A DNA stretch of 53,739 nt from Planctomycetota bacterium (GTDB taxonomy: Bacteria > Planctomycetota > UBA1135 > UBA2386). Shown piece after piece: positions 1-8,334 of the stretch (within the stretch, counting starts at the first letter, position 1; each line of letters starts with the position of its first letter). The DNA is taken from the NCBI GenBank assembly GCA_016872675.1, contig VGZG01000016.1:1-53739 (forward strand), written 5' to 3'. Position numbers and translations under genes: made by a program. Under the pieces are notes generated by a model. The model was not told the DNA's origin and searched no databases. It saw nothing but the letters and a program-made list of their open reading frames with translations.

Positions 1-1368
1 GCCGGCCGGCTCGACCGCGTCGCCATGGTGCAGGGCTCGACGGCGACCGGCACGCAGCGGCCGCCGGTCGAGTGGCAGACGGTCAATTGGTCGTGCCGCC
101 GCTACGAAGCCGACAACCTGCAGCAGAACCAGACGCCGCCCGAGCGGCTGGGGCCGTGGCCGTTCCAACTGGTCGCCTTCCAGGACGAGGTCACCAACGC
201 CTACCTCGGCCCGCCGCGCGGCACGCCGCTCTTCGATCCGCGGCGCTTCGACCGCCTCGTCAAGTTCCCGAGCGGCGAGCTGCCGGCGGCGTGGTGCCAG
301 CAACCGACGCTCGGCGCCGGCCTCGGCAACAGCCAGCAGATGCAGGGCATGGTCGACGAGGTCGAACTGGTGCAGCACGCGCGGCCGACCCTCGTGCTCG
401 ACGACGACGTCAACGAGTCGGCGCAGACGTTCCGCGTGCAGCGCAACATCGACCTGACGTCGGCCGGTCCGATTTACTACGCCAACGACCTGACGCCGGC
501 GTTCCCGCCGACCGGCGGCCTCGTCGACATCGACGGCGAGATCGTCGCCTACCAGACGCACGCCGACGGCACCTTCCAGGTTGCGGTCAACGGGCGCGGC
601 ATGCTGAACACGCAGCCGCGCGGCCACGGCCGCGGCGCCCGCGTGCAGTTCCTGTCGCACCGGCCGGCGGCGATCCTCGCCGGCGGTGTCGGGCTGCGCG
701 ACGCGCAGATCCCGCTGCAGGACCTCGGCGCCATGCCGCCACGCTACGGCACGGCGCTGCTCGGCACGGAGCTGCTGCACTACACCTGGGTGCGCCGCAA
801 CGGCGACCAGGCGGCGCTCGAAATGCCTCGCCACTACCCGGGCGAGGACGAGCCTGGCGGCGGCCAGCCGCGTGGCCTGTTCCGCGGCCGCTACGGCACC
901 ACGCCGGCGACCGCTGCGGCGGGGCAGGCGCTGGTGTGGTTCCCGATCCGGTACTGGGATCGATTCGTGGAGCGCAGCGACGACCCGGAGCTGGCGTACT
1001 TCCAGCTGTCGGTCAACGAGGCGCCCGGCTTCTTCAAGACGCTGCGCTGGCGACAGGAGACGCAGGACGCCCGCGTCGAGCTGCTGTGCCGCGCGCGCGT
1101 CGATGGCAAGCTGGCGTGGGACAGCGTGCCGCTGCCGGCGGCCGGCCTGTGGGAGCTGCGCGGCGGCAGCGCTGACGCGCCGCCGCACCGGTTGATGCAC
1201 CATGGCGCGCTGCTCGAGTTGCGGTTCTTCACGCGCTACCAACCTGGCTGCGTCGACCTCGTGACCTACCGGTCGCACGGCTGGAAGACCACGGCGAAGG
1301 TCGAGGACGTGCGCGTCGAGTACGAAGGCCAGGGCCGCGTCCTCGGCGAGGAGATCACCGCCCGATGA
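1..1368 (+). CDS. Pseudopilin-cluster protein, 5' truncated
   Basis: The frame is open from base 1, so the start lies upstream; an in-frame ATG at 25 exists but nothing marks it as the start. At least 455 residues are present. I do not recognise the family. The N-terminal part has a stretch ending in GMVDEVEL, which resembles the end of LamG/concanavalin-type domains (weak inference). Two later segments carry a repeated pattern: a short 'G..E...Y' strand pair followed by an RG..(G/N)T......G. motif, around GRGMLNT (about residue 200) and RGRYGTT (about residue 295). The same pattern recurs in the next gene. Its stop overlaps the next start as ATGA (1365-1368), so the genes are translationally coupled. 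The context suggests an exported component of a type IV pilus or type II secretion-like machine, possibly a GspK/PilX-like protein whose N-terminal prepilin helix is outside the window. Confidence 0.6.
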   Translation, partial: AGRLDRVAMVQGSTATGTQRPPVEWQTVNWSCRRYEADNLQQNQTPPERLGPWPFQLVAFQDEVTNAYLGPPRGTPLFDPRRFDRLVKFPSGELPAAWCQQPTLGAGLGNSQQMQGMVDEVELVQHARPTLVLDDDVNESAQTFRVQRNIDLTSAGPIYYANDLTPAFPPTGGLVDIDGEIVAYQTHADGTFQVAVNGRGMLNTQPRGHGRGARVQFLSHRPAAILAGGVGLRDAQIPLQDLGAMPPRYGTALLGTELLHYTWVRRNGDQAALEMPRHYPGEDEPGGGQPRGLFRGRYGTTPATAAAGQALVWFPIRYWDRFVERSDDPELAYFQLSVNEAPGFFKTLRWRQETQDARVELLCRARVDGKLAWDSVPLPAAGLWELRGGSADAPPHRLMHHGALLELRFFTRYQPGCVDLVTYRSHGWKTTAKVEDVRVEYEGQGRVLGEEITAR

Positions 1369-2579
1369 GCCCGCTCCCGCGCGCCTCTCGACGCAGCGAC
1401 GGCTTCACGCTGATCGAGCTGCTCGTCGTCATGGGCATCCTCACCGGCTTCCTGCTGATGCTGGCGCAAATCGTCGACGGCGGCTTGCGCCTGTTCGGCG
1501 AGGGCGAGCTCGGCCAGGCGCTCGCCGACCGCGCCAGCACGGCGCAGCGCCGCGTCACGCAGGAGCTCGCGCTGCTGCGCGGCGCGCCGACCGGCCGCGA
1601 GTCGCCGCGGGTGACCGACCGGCTCGTCGTGCAGGAACTACCGCTTGGCCTGCCGCCGCGGGCCGAGCGCGGCGCGTCGCGCATCCAGGTCCTGCGCGGC
1701 GCCGTACGTCTGCCGCCGGATCGCGAGCTGCCGCTGCTCGACGCCAAGATCGCCGCCGAACTGCTGCGCGAGCAGCCGACGCTCGCCGGCGCGGAACTGG
1801 AGAAGGCGATCGCCACCGCCCGCCAGGGCGTGCCGTTGCGCGGGCTCGGCAACCTGATGCTGCTGCCCTGGCGCCAGGAGGGCAGCGACGAAGCGCTGCT
1901 CGAACTGCGCGCGGCATGGCTGTTGCCCGGTCAGGTTGTGCCGGTCGGCCCTGATCGCTTCGTCGATCCGTTCGACGTGCCGCTGCCGGGTTCGCCCGAG
2001 CTGCCAGCGCTCGCCGCGTGGACGCTGACGCAGCCGCTGGTCGGCGACCTGCTGCACGTCGAGTTCCTGCTGTGGTCGCAGCAGACGCAAAAGTGGGGCC
2101 GCGACGATGGCACGACCGCTGGCGGCGGCGTCGCCCTGCGCTGCTGGGACAGCGCCCGCGGCGGGTGGCTCGTCGACGCGGCTGCGGGTGGCGAGTTCCC
2201 GTTCGATCGCGGCGCCGCCAGCGCCAACGACCCGCGCGACGATGTGCACCCGCACGCGATCCTGGTCCGCCTCGTGGTCGCGCAGCCCGCCGAGTACGCG
2301 CCGGAAGGGCTGCTGGCCGCCGATCTCGCCAACGACGACACGAGCCTGCGGCTCTACGACGGCGACCGCTTCCCCGGCCCGCCCGGCGGCGGCTGGATCA
2401 AGGTCCGCAGCGAGTGGATGGCCTACGCCGAGCGCAGCGGCGACGAACTGCGCGGCCTGCGCCGCGGCCTGCGCGGCACGGCGGCGAAGGAGCATGCGAG
2501 CGGCGCGCGCGTGCACGTTGGCCGCGCCGTCGAGTTCGTCGTGCCCGTGCTGCACGCGAAGGACGACTGGAATGGCTGA
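1365..2579 (+). CDS. Prepilin-like pseudopilin (GspJ/PilW-like position)
   Basis: A 404-residue protein. The N terminus has a short basic leader followed by the class III prepilin signal GFTLIELLVVMGIL: Gly before Phe is the cleavage site and Glu5 is present, leading into a hydrophobic helix of about 20 residues. Such proteins are cleaved and N-methylated by a PilD-type prepilin peptidase and assembled into type IV pili or type II secretion pseudopili. The length and place in the cluster fit a minor pseudopilin (GspJ/PilW type), but the body is not clearly assignable. The C terminus contains WIKVRSEWMAY, RRGLRGT and EH.SGARV, the same repeat pattern seen twice in the upstream protein. It overlaps the upstream gene by 4 nt and the downstream one by 8 nt. 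Confidence 0.8.
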   Translation: MSPLPRASRRSDGFTLIELLVVMGILTGFLLMLAQIVDGGLRLFGEGELGQALADRASTAQRRVTQELALLRGAPTGRESPRVTDRLVVQELPLGLPPRAERGASRIQVLRGAVRLPPDRELPLLDAKIAAELLREQPTLAGAELEKAIATARQGVPLRGLGNLMLLPWRQEGSDEALLELRAAWLLPGQVVPVGPDRFVDPFDVPLPGSPELPALAAWTLTQPLVGDLLHVEFLLWSQQTQKWGRDDGTTAGGGVALRCWDSARGGWLVDAAAGGEFPFDRGAASANDPRDDVHPHAILVRLVVAQPAEYAPEGLLAADLANDDTSLRLYDGDRFPGPPGGGWIKVRSEWMAYAERSGDELRGLRRGLRGTAAKEHASGARVHVGRAVEFVVPVLHAKDDWNG

Positions 2580-3042
2580 TCCACGACGCACCGAAGCCGG
2601 CTTCACGCTCGCCGAGATGCTGGCGGCGCTCGGCATCCTGCTGTTCGGCGTGACGTCGCTGCTCGCGGCGATGGCCAGCAGCATCGGCCAGCGGCGCACT
2701 GCCGACGCGCGGCTCGAGACGACGGCGCTCGTCGAGCACGTCGTCCATCGCGCGCAGGAGGAGTGCGTCGCGCTGCGCGACGGAGGTTCGTCGCCGGTCG
2801 ACCTGGAGTTCAAGCCGCTCGTCGACCAGCCGTGGCCTGGGTTCCCCGGTCTACTGTGGTCGGTGCGCGCCGTCGCCGACGAGGACCGGCCGACGGTGTG
2901 GTTGCTGCGCATCGAAGCCAAGTGGTTCGACGGCGGCGACGAAGTGGTGTCGGAGTTCCTCAGGGTCGTGCCGCGGCAGGCGCCGCTGCGTGACCGGGTG
3001 TTGACCTCCCGCGGCGGCGCTGCGGAGAATACGGACAGGTGA
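2572..3042 (+). CDS. Small prepilin-like pseudopilin (GspI/PilV-like)
   Basis: A 156-residue protein whose N terminus, EAGFTLAEMLAALGILLFGV, is a prepilin cleavage and methylation signal: Gly-Phe cleavage site, Glu5 kept, hydrophobic helix. The ATG at 2572 is chosen because it lies 8 nt inside the preceding gene and puts a seven-to-nine-residue leader before the cleavage site, which is typical. The frame is open further upstream, but that part is antisense-like low-complexity sequence inside the previous gene. Size and order after a larger pseudopilin fit GspI/PilV-type minor pilins. No other domain is recognisable in the C-terminal 110 residues. It is followed directly by a TGATG overlap with the next gene. 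Confidence 0.8.
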   Translation: MADPRRTEAGFTLAEMLAALGILLFGVTSLLAAMASSIGQRRTADARLETTALVEHVVHRAQEECVALRDGGSSPVDLEFKPLVDQPWPGFPGLLWSVRAVADEDRPTVWLLRIEAKWFDGGDEVVSEFLRVVPRQAPLRDRVLTSRGGAAENTDR

Positions 3043-4544
3043 TGGCCATGATGCGTATCCAGCTCGCGTTCCTCCTGCTCGCGTTCGCCGTCGCCGGCGT
3101 CGCCCGCGCCCAGTCGGTGCAGCTCGCCGACGGCCGCGTGCTGCTTGCCGAGGTCGAGCCCGGCAGCGTCACCGGCGAAGGCATGCGCGTGCGCCGCCTC
3201 GACAACGGCGGCGTTCTCGACCTTCGGTGGGACCACCTGACGCCGGCTAGCGCGACGGCGTGGAAGAAGCGCTTCGACCTCGCCGGCGACGCGCAGGAGG
3301 AGATCACCGTCCGCGCCGACGAGGTGACCTACGAGATTGGCGGGACCCGGCGCACGGCGCTGGGCCGCATTGTTGAGCAGGGCAGCGACACGATCGTAGT
3401 GCAGCAGAAGGGCGTGCCGAGCGTGATCAAGCGCCGCGATATCGTTGGCGTGCGCAAGGTCGACGCGCCGGTGACGCAGGTGATGACGCGCGAGGAGTAC
3501 TACTCCGATCTCGTCACGCAGATGAATCCGGGCGGCGATGCCGACAAGAACCTGCTGGTTGCCGAGCAACTGATGAAGGTGCGCGACTACGACCGCGCGC
3601 TCGAGCACGTCGAGAAGGCGCGCGCCGCCGGCAACAGCAAGAACCCGCCGCAGATCGACGCGATGGCGGGCAAGCTGCAGCGTTTCAAGGAGGCCGCGAA
3701 GGAGCTCAAGGTGATGGAGGCCATCCAGGCGGCGCGCAGTCGCGGCGGCCTCGCCGACTTCGACAAGGGCGGCATGTTGATCGCGCAGTTCGAGAAGGAC
3801 TACCCGCAGACCAAGCTCAAGGCCGAGTTCGAGGCCGAGAAGCGGCGCTTCGGCGAGGCCCGCACGCGCTACCTGACCGGTCAGGTAGCCGAGCGCTGGC
3901 GCGAGTCGATTCGCGTGATCGCCGACAAGGCCTGCGGCGACGCCGGTCTGACGCTGCAGGCGGCGCGCGACTACGCCACCGGCAAGATGACCGACGACAT
4001 CCTCGCGCGCGTTAGTTCGGTACTGAAGCTCGACGCCGCCGAAGTGAAGGCGCTGTGGGCGGGCCGCAAGGACAACGCGCTCGGCAAGCGGCCGGAGGCG
4101 TTCAGTTACGGCCTTGGTTCGTGGACGCTCGGCGAGCCGGCGATCCTCAAGGACACGCAGCAGGGCAAGGCCAACGCCGCGCAGAAGGCCGACGCCGGCG
4201 CAAACGCTGCGGGCAGCAACCCGCAGCTCGACCGGTTGCAGAAGCTGCTGCGTCAGGCGCAGGAACGGCGGCAGGCGGCGCAGTCGCAGGGCGCCGAGCA
4301 GCGGGAGCTGACCGACGAGGACTGGTGGCGGCAAGCCGAGCGCGTCGACCGCGTCGGCTGGTTGCGCGCCTACTACGCTGAGTTCGGCGGCCAGCTGACG
4401 GTGACCTTCGCCACGGTGTCGCCGTGCATCAGCTGCAACGGCGAAGGCAGTCTGCCGGAGATCGGTTCCCAGGGTCGGATCGTCCGCGCCAAGTGCTTCC
4501 TCTGCCAGAACACCAAGTGGCTGCGCACCTTCAAGGCCTTCTGA
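3042..4544 (+). CDS. Exported protein with Cys-rich C-terminal tail
   Basis: A 500-residue protein of unknown function. The start is set at the ATG overlapping the previous stop (TGATG); ATGs at 3048 and 3051 and a GTG at 3039 are alternatives. A clear signal peptide follows, ending near VARAQS, so the protein should be secreted. The next ~140 residues read as small beta repeats resembling SH3-like or Sm-like motifs (LADGRVLLAEVEPG; weak inference), followed by charged, mostly helical sequence with TPR-like character and a Gln/Ala-rich linker. The C-terminal ~45 residues hold two CxxC pairs (CISC...CFLC) that look like a zinc ribbon or DnaJ-type zinc finger. That is unusual in an exported protein, where such cysteines could instead be redox-active. 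It is co-transcribed with the pseudopilins and the following foldase. Confidence 0.75.
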   Translation: MAMMRIQLAFLLLAFAVAGVARAQSVQLADGRVLLAEVEPGSVTGEGMRVRRLDNGGVLDLRWDHLTPASATAWKKRFDLAGDAQEEITVRADEVTYEIGGTRRTALGRIVEQGSDTIVVQQKGVPSVIKRRDIVGVRKVDAPVTQVMTREEYYSDLVTQMNPGGDADKNLLVAEQLMKVRDYDRALEHVEKARAAGNSKNPPQIDAMAGKLQRFKEAAKELKVMEAIQAARSRGGLADFDKGGMLIAQFEKDYPQTKLKAEFEAEKRRFGEARTRYLTGQVAERWRESIRVIADKACGDAGLTLQAARDYATGKMTDDILARVSSVLKLDAAEVKALWAGRKDNALGKRPEAFSYGLGSWTLGEPAILKDTQQGKANAAQKADAGANAAGSNPQLDRLQKLLRQAQERRQAAQSQGAEQRELTDEDWWRQAERVDRVGWLRAYYAEFGGQLTVTFATVSPCISCNGEGSLPEIGSQGRIVRAKCFLCQNTKWLRTFKAF

Positions 4545-5536
4545 TCGGCCTCGCGGCGGGGGCGTTCGCCGGTTGCGCCAGCGGTCCGCGGGCGGTTCCC
4601 GTCGCGGCCACGGCGCCGCCGGCGGCGGCCACGCCGGAGTTGCCCGCCGGGCCGGCGCCACGGCTGCTGCCGGTTCGGTCGCCGAAGGCCGACCCGGGGC
4701 TCGGCCCGGAGCTCCTGCTGCCAGAAGCGACCGCCCCGGATGCGGCGCTGGCCGAGGTTGGCGACGTCACCATCCGGCAAAGCCACGCCTTCGCGCGGCT
4801 GCTGACCGCCAATCCCAAGGTCGCTCTGTCGGCCGTCGACCTGCTGGTGTTCGACGTCCTGGTCGCGCGTCATGCGCAGGAACACGGTATCCGGGTGCCA
4901 GTCGCCCGCGTCGACGAGCTGGCCAGGGACGAGGAGGCGGCGCTGCGCAAGCAGGTCGCCGACGAGCTCGCCGGCCAGATGGACTTCGCCTCCTACCTCT
5001 GGCGAGCCTTCGGCCTCGAGGAGGCAGACTGGCGGGCGGCTCTGCGGCTGCGCAGCGCCCAGCGGCTCTACCAGGGCTATGTGCTGCGTTACCTCGCCCT
5101 GCGCGAGGATCGCGCCCAGGTGCGGTTCCTGGTGCACGCCGACCCGGCGTTCTGCCGCGAGGTGGCGACCAAGGTCCGCGCCGGCGCCGACTTCGTCACT
5201 CTGGCCAGCAAGCACTCCGAGGACCCGTCGCGGCGGGACGGCGGGCTGCTGCCGCCGTTCGCCCGCGGTTTCCAGCACCCCGTTGCCACGGCGGCATTCG
5301 AACTGCGGCGCGGCGAGGTCAGCGAGCCGTTCGAGGCGAGTTGGGGCGAGGGCAAGCGCTGGTTCGTCGTCTACTGCCTCGATCGCATGCCAGGTCGCGA
5401 GGTGCCATTCGCCGCGGTCGCTGACGAGATCGACGCTGGCCTCGCAACGACCCCGATCAGCCCGCTGGAGACCAGCGCCTATACGCTGCGCTGGCGCGGC
5501 CAACTCGAAGGCCGGCCAGCAGGTGACCGCAAGTGA
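4517..5536 (+). CDS. PpiC/SurA-type peptidyl-prolyl isomerase lipoprotein
   Basis: The C-terminal half contains a parvulin (PpiC) domain: VRFLVHAD, the ADFVTLASKHSEDPSRRDGGLL core and the GEVSEPFEA strand are its hallmark segments. It is preceded by a SurA-like helical N-terminal region. The family catalyses prolyl cis/trans isomerisation and chaperones exported proteins in the periplasm. The start is uncertain. A GTG at 4517 gives a leader of about 19 residues ending in a lipobox-like FAGC, which would make this an anchored lipoprotein. It overlaps the previous gene by 28 nt. A CTG at 4541 and an ATG at 4424 are in the same frame, but the latter would put a long non-signal stretch before the lipobox. 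The context suggests a foldase serving the exported pilin-like proteins upstream. Confidence 0.8.
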   Translation: MAAHLQGLLIGLAAGAFAGCASGPRAVPVAATAPPAAATPELPAGPAPRLLPVRSPKADPGLGPELLLPEATAPDAALAEVGDVTIRQSHAFARLLTANPKVALSAVDLLVFDVLVARHAQEHGIRVPVARVDELARDEEAALRKQVADELAGQMDFASYLWRAFGLEEADWRAALRLRSAQRLYQGYVLRYLALREDRAQVRFLVHADPAFCREVATKVRAGADFVTLASKHSEDPSRRDGGLLPPFARGFQHPVATAAFELRRGEVSEPFEASWGEGKRWFVVYCLDRMPGREVPFAAVADEIDAGLATTPISPLETSAYTLRWRGQLEGRPAGDRK

Positions 5537-5580
5537 GGGGATGACAAGCGGATGCGGGGCCGGTAGAACACGTCGCCAGC

Positions 5581-6450
5581 ATGGAAGACATCACGCGTGA
5601 GGTCCCCGCCGACACCACGCCGACGCCTTCTTCCGACGACCGCGGTCAGGCGGGCGTAGGCAAGGGCCCGGAGGAGTTGGTTCGCCATGGACGTGGCAAC
5701 GTCGCCGACGCTCTCGTCGTGCGCGATCGCATGGCCATCGACGCCGCGGCGCCCGCAATGGCGCCGATCGAGATCGACGCGCCAGAAGCCGGCGGGCCGG
5801 CGCCTGCCGCCGAGGGCGTTGACGCCGAAGTGGCCGCAGCCGCGGTCGCGCGCGAGGAGGACACCGTCGCGATCGAGGAAGACCTCGGCGGCGACGACGA
5901 AGCCCTGCCGCCCGTGCCAGAACTCGCTGACGCTCAGGCTGTCGCGCGCATGGTCTACGTGCTGATGCTGACGTCGCGCGAAGGCCTATCGCTGTTCCGC
6001 CTCGCGCAGGCGTGCAACACCACGCAGAAACTCGTCGAGGAAGCGCTCGACGTGCTGCGCGAGAAGATGCATCAGCTCGGCCTGCCGGTCGAACTCGCGC
6101 GCACCGGCGACACCGTCAAGTGGATGTCGGGTAGCGAGACGTTCGCGTACCTGCAGCGTCTGCGCGGCGTGAAGAAGATGGAACGGCTGTCGCCGGCGGC
6201 GCTCGAAACGCTCGCGGTGATCGCCTACCGCCAGCCGGTGATGCGCGGCGAGATCGAGGCGATCCGCGGCGTGAAGGCCGGCCCGATGCTGCGCACGCTC
6301 CTGCATCACAAGTTGGTCAAGGTCACCGGGCGCGCCGACGTGCCCGGGCGACCGCTACAGTACGGCACGACGCAGCAGTTCCTCGAACGCTTCGGGCTCG
6401 CGTCGCTGCAGGAACTGCCGAGCATCAAGGAATGGAAGAGTCTCGGCTGA
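5581..6450 (+). CDS. scpB: Segregation and condensation protein B
   Basis: A 289-residue protein. Residues ~118-289 match ScpB: two winged-helix domains with the diagnostic SPAALETLAVIAYRQP segment and the following EIEAIRGV helix. ScpB dimers bind ScpA and the SMC ATPase to form the SMC-ScpAB condensin that organises and segregates the chromosome. The first ~118 residues are a low-complexity, acidic, Ala/Pro-rich extension that most ScpB proteins lack; it is presumably disordered. No scpA is adjacent. The gene begins 44 nt after the foldase gene and ends before a 188-bp spacer leading to the tRNA-Glu promoter. The ATG at 5581 is the first in the frame, and an internal start would remove only the extension. 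Confidence 0.92.
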   Translation: MEDITREVPADTTPTPSSDDRGQAGVGKGPEELVRHGRGNVADALVVRDRMAIDAAAPAMAPIEIDAPEAGGPAPAAEGVDAEVAAAAVAREEDTVAIEEDLGGDDEALPPVPELADAQAVARMVYVLMLTSREGLSLFRLAQACNTTQKLVEEALDVLREKMHQLGLPVELARTGDTVKWMSGSETFAYLQRLRGVKKMERLSPAALETLAVIAYRQPVMRGEIEAIRGVKAGPMLRTLLHHKLVKVTGRADVPGRPLQYGTTQQFLERFGLASLQELPSIKEWKSLG

Positions 6451-6594
6451 TCGCCAGCGCGCCGTCGCTTCGGCGGTGTCGTGGGGCGTCGCTGGAATGT
6501 GCGGTCGCGGTGGAGCCGCAGTTGCGCGACCGATGAGAGCGCCGACGGCGCACTGCTGCGCGCTGCAGCGCGGAGTTCGGCGCCGCGCGCGCGC

Positions 6595-6622
6595 TTGCAT
6601 CGCCGCGCCGCCGACCTACACT
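6595..6622 (+). promoter_or_regulatory. Sigma-70-type promoter of tRNA-Glu
   Basis: A TTGCAT element at 6595-6600 and a TACACT element at 6617-6622 are separated by 16 nt. They sit 16 nt before the tRNA 5' end, the right distance for a short 5' leader. The rpmF promoter candidate in this window has the same 16-nt spacing. Confidence 0.55.
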
Positions 6623-6638
6623 CGCCGCCCGCGTTCAC

Positions 6639-6716
6639 GTCCCGGTCGTCTAGTCCGGCCTAGGACCCTAGATTTTCATTCTAGTAACACGGGTTCGAAT
6701 CCCGTCCGGGATACCA
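6639..6716 (+). tRNA. tRNA-Glu (anticodon UUC)
   Basis: A complete cloverleaf can be folded. The acceptor GTCCCGG pairs with CCGGGAT (G1-U72 wobble). The anticodon stem CTAGA/TCTAG flanks loop TTTTCAT with anticodon TTC, and the T arm is CGGGTTCGAATCCCG. The discriminator base is A at 6713 and CCA is encoded at 6714-6716. It decodes GAA and GAG. It has its own upstream promoter and a strong downstream hairpin. Confidence 0.97.
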
Positions 6717-6729
6717 GAGACGCGCTCGA

Positions 6730-6762
6730 CAGGCCGGCTTCCGCTCTGCGGAGGCCGGCCTG
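6730..6762 (+). terminator. Intrinsic terminator after tRNA-Glu
   Basis: The hairpin has a 15-bp stem (6730-6744 with 6748-6762, one G-T wobble), a 3-nt TCT loop and a partly T-rich tail TTCGCTTT. It lies 13 nt after the tRNA CCA end and only 12 nt before the next start codon, so it also fills the ribosome-binding region of the acyl ligase gene. Confidence 0.75.
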
Positions 6763-6774
6763 TTCGCTTTGCCG

Positions 6775-8334
6775 ATGATTGCTGCCGAAACCGACCTCCT
6801 GGCGCTCGTCCGCCGCGGCGCGGTCCGCCGGCCGGACGCGGAGTTCCTGCGCTGCGGCGCCGAAGCGGTGTCCGGCCGGCAATTCCTGGCCCGCGTCGAG
6901 GCCGCCGCCGCCGGCCTGCGCGCGATCGGGTTGCGGCCGGGCGATCGCGTCGCCGTGTTCGTCAACCGCTCCGTCGACGAGGCCGTGTGGATCCTGGCTG
7001 CGGCGAGCGCCGGCGGCGTCGCCGTGCCGGTGCACGGCCGGCTGAAGGACCAGCAGGTCGCGCACATCCTCGCCGACTGCGGCCCGTTCGCGGTGGTGGC
7101 CTCGGCGTTGCGCCTGCTGGCGTTGGCCGAGCCGGTCGCGACGCTTGCTGGCCAGCGCGTGCTGCGCGTCGGTGACGCGCCGCTGCCGTTGGCGAGCGAA
7201 CCGGCGCCAAGAGCGGACGCGCCGCTGGCTGCGCTCGCGACGAACTCGCCGGCCATCCTGCTCTACACCAGCGGCAGCACGGGCCTCGCCAAAGGCATCG
7301 TGCAATCGCACCGCAACCTTGCGCTCGGCGCTGCGATCGTCAGCGGCTACCTCGGGCTCGCCGCGGACGACGTCGTGCTGGCGCTGCTGCCGTTCAGTTT
7401 CGACTACGGCCTCAACCAGTTGCTGGGCGCGTTGCACGTCGGCGCCGGCGTGGTCGCCGCCGACCACCTCGGTGTCGGCGAACTGGCGACGCTGCTGCGG
7501 GCGCATCGGCCGACGACGCTCGCCGGCGTGCCATCGCTGTGGCACGAGATCGCCGTAGGTTTCGTTGCCGGCGCGCTGACGCAGGACGATGGCCGGTCGC
7601 TGCGGCGGATGACCAACAGCGGCGCGTCGCTGCGGCCTGCCGACGGCGCGGCGGTGCGGGCGGCGTGGCCGCACGTGCAGGTTTTCGCCATGTACGGGCT
7701 CACCGAGGCGTTCCGCAGCGCCGTCTTGCCGCCGGCGGAGTACGACGCGCATCCGACGTCGTTCGGGCGCGCGATCCCCGGCGTCGAACTGCTGGTCGTC
7801 GATCCGGCGACCGGCGCGCCGCTCTTGGGCGAGGCGACGGGCGAACTCGTGCACGCCGGCGCGTTGGTGGCGCTGGGGTACTGGCGCCGCCCCGAAGCGC
7901 AGGCCGAACGCTTCCGCCCCGATCCGAGGGGTGGCGGCGCGCCGGTAGTGTTCTCTGGGGACATCGTTCGGCGTGACGCCGACGGCCGGCTCTACTTCGT
8001 CGCGCGCCGGGATCGCCTGCTCAAGGTCGCTGGTCATCGCATCTCGCCGGACGAGGTGGCGGCGGCAGTCGCCGGCATGGCCGGCGTCGGTGAGGTAGCA
8101 GTGTTCGGCGACGACGCCGGCGCCGACGGCCATCGCATCGTGCTGTGCGTTGCCGGCGATCCTGCGGATGCCGGGATCGTGGAGCAGGTTCGCCGGCGCT
8201 GCCGGGCGCGTCTGCCGTCGTACATGCAGCCGGCCGTGGTGCGCGTGCTGGCGGCATTGCCGCACAATCCCAACGGCAAGATCGACGAAGGCGCGTTGCG
8301 CGCCATGCTGCCGCCATGGACCTCCGACCGCTGA
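6775..8334 (+). CDS. AMP-forming acyl-CoA/acyl-acid ligase
   Basis: A 519-residue member of the ANL superfamily (acyl-CoA synthetases, adenylation domains). The P-loop YTSGSTGLAKG lies at about 164-174, the YGLTE motif at about 307, the GD motif (FSGDIVRRD) and hinge around 395-410, and the C-terminal NGK lysine near 500. These enzymes activate a carboxylic acid as acyl-AMP and pass it to CoA or a carrier protein. The overall pattern recalls the acyl ligases linked to exosortase/PEP-CTERM loci, and a PEP-CTERM protein lies 7 kb away, but the substrate cannot be read from sequence. ATG 6775 is chosen; TTG 6769 is an alternative. No Shine-Dalgarno sequence is visible because the tRNA terminator stem ends 12 nt upstream. 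It overlaps the Nudix gene by 19 nt. Confidence 0.85.
   Translation: MIAAETDLLALVRRGAVRRPDAEFLRCGAEAVSGRQFLARVEAAAAGLRAIGLRPGDRVAVFVNRSVDEAVWILAAASAGGVAVPVHGRLKDQQVAHILADCGPFAVVASALRLLALAEPVATLAGQRVLRVGDAPLPLASEPAPRADAPLAALATNSPAILLYTSGSTGLAKGIVQSHRNLALGAAIVSGYLGLAADDVVLALLPFSFDYGLNQLLGALHVGAGVVAADHLGVGELATLLRAHRPTTLAGVPSLWHEIAVGFVAGALTQDDGRSLRRMTNSGASLRPADGAAVRAAWPHVQVFAMYGLTEAFRSAVLPPAEYDAHPTSFGRAIPGVELLVVDPATGAPLLGEATGELVHAGALVALGYWRRPEAQAERFRPDPRGGGAPVVFSGDIVRRDADGRLYFVARRDRLLKVAGHRISPDEVAAAVAGMAGVGEVAVFGDDAGADGHRIVLCVAGDPADAGIVEQVRRRCRARLPSYMQPAVVRVLAALPHNPNGKIDEGALRAMLPPWTSDR

Noticed and set aside
1638-4661. A 1007-codon reverse-strand open frame opposite the pseudopilin genes
   Set aside because: It is a high-GC antisense frame with Arg/Ala/Gln/His-rich low-complexity sequence; the forward genes have signals and known motifs.
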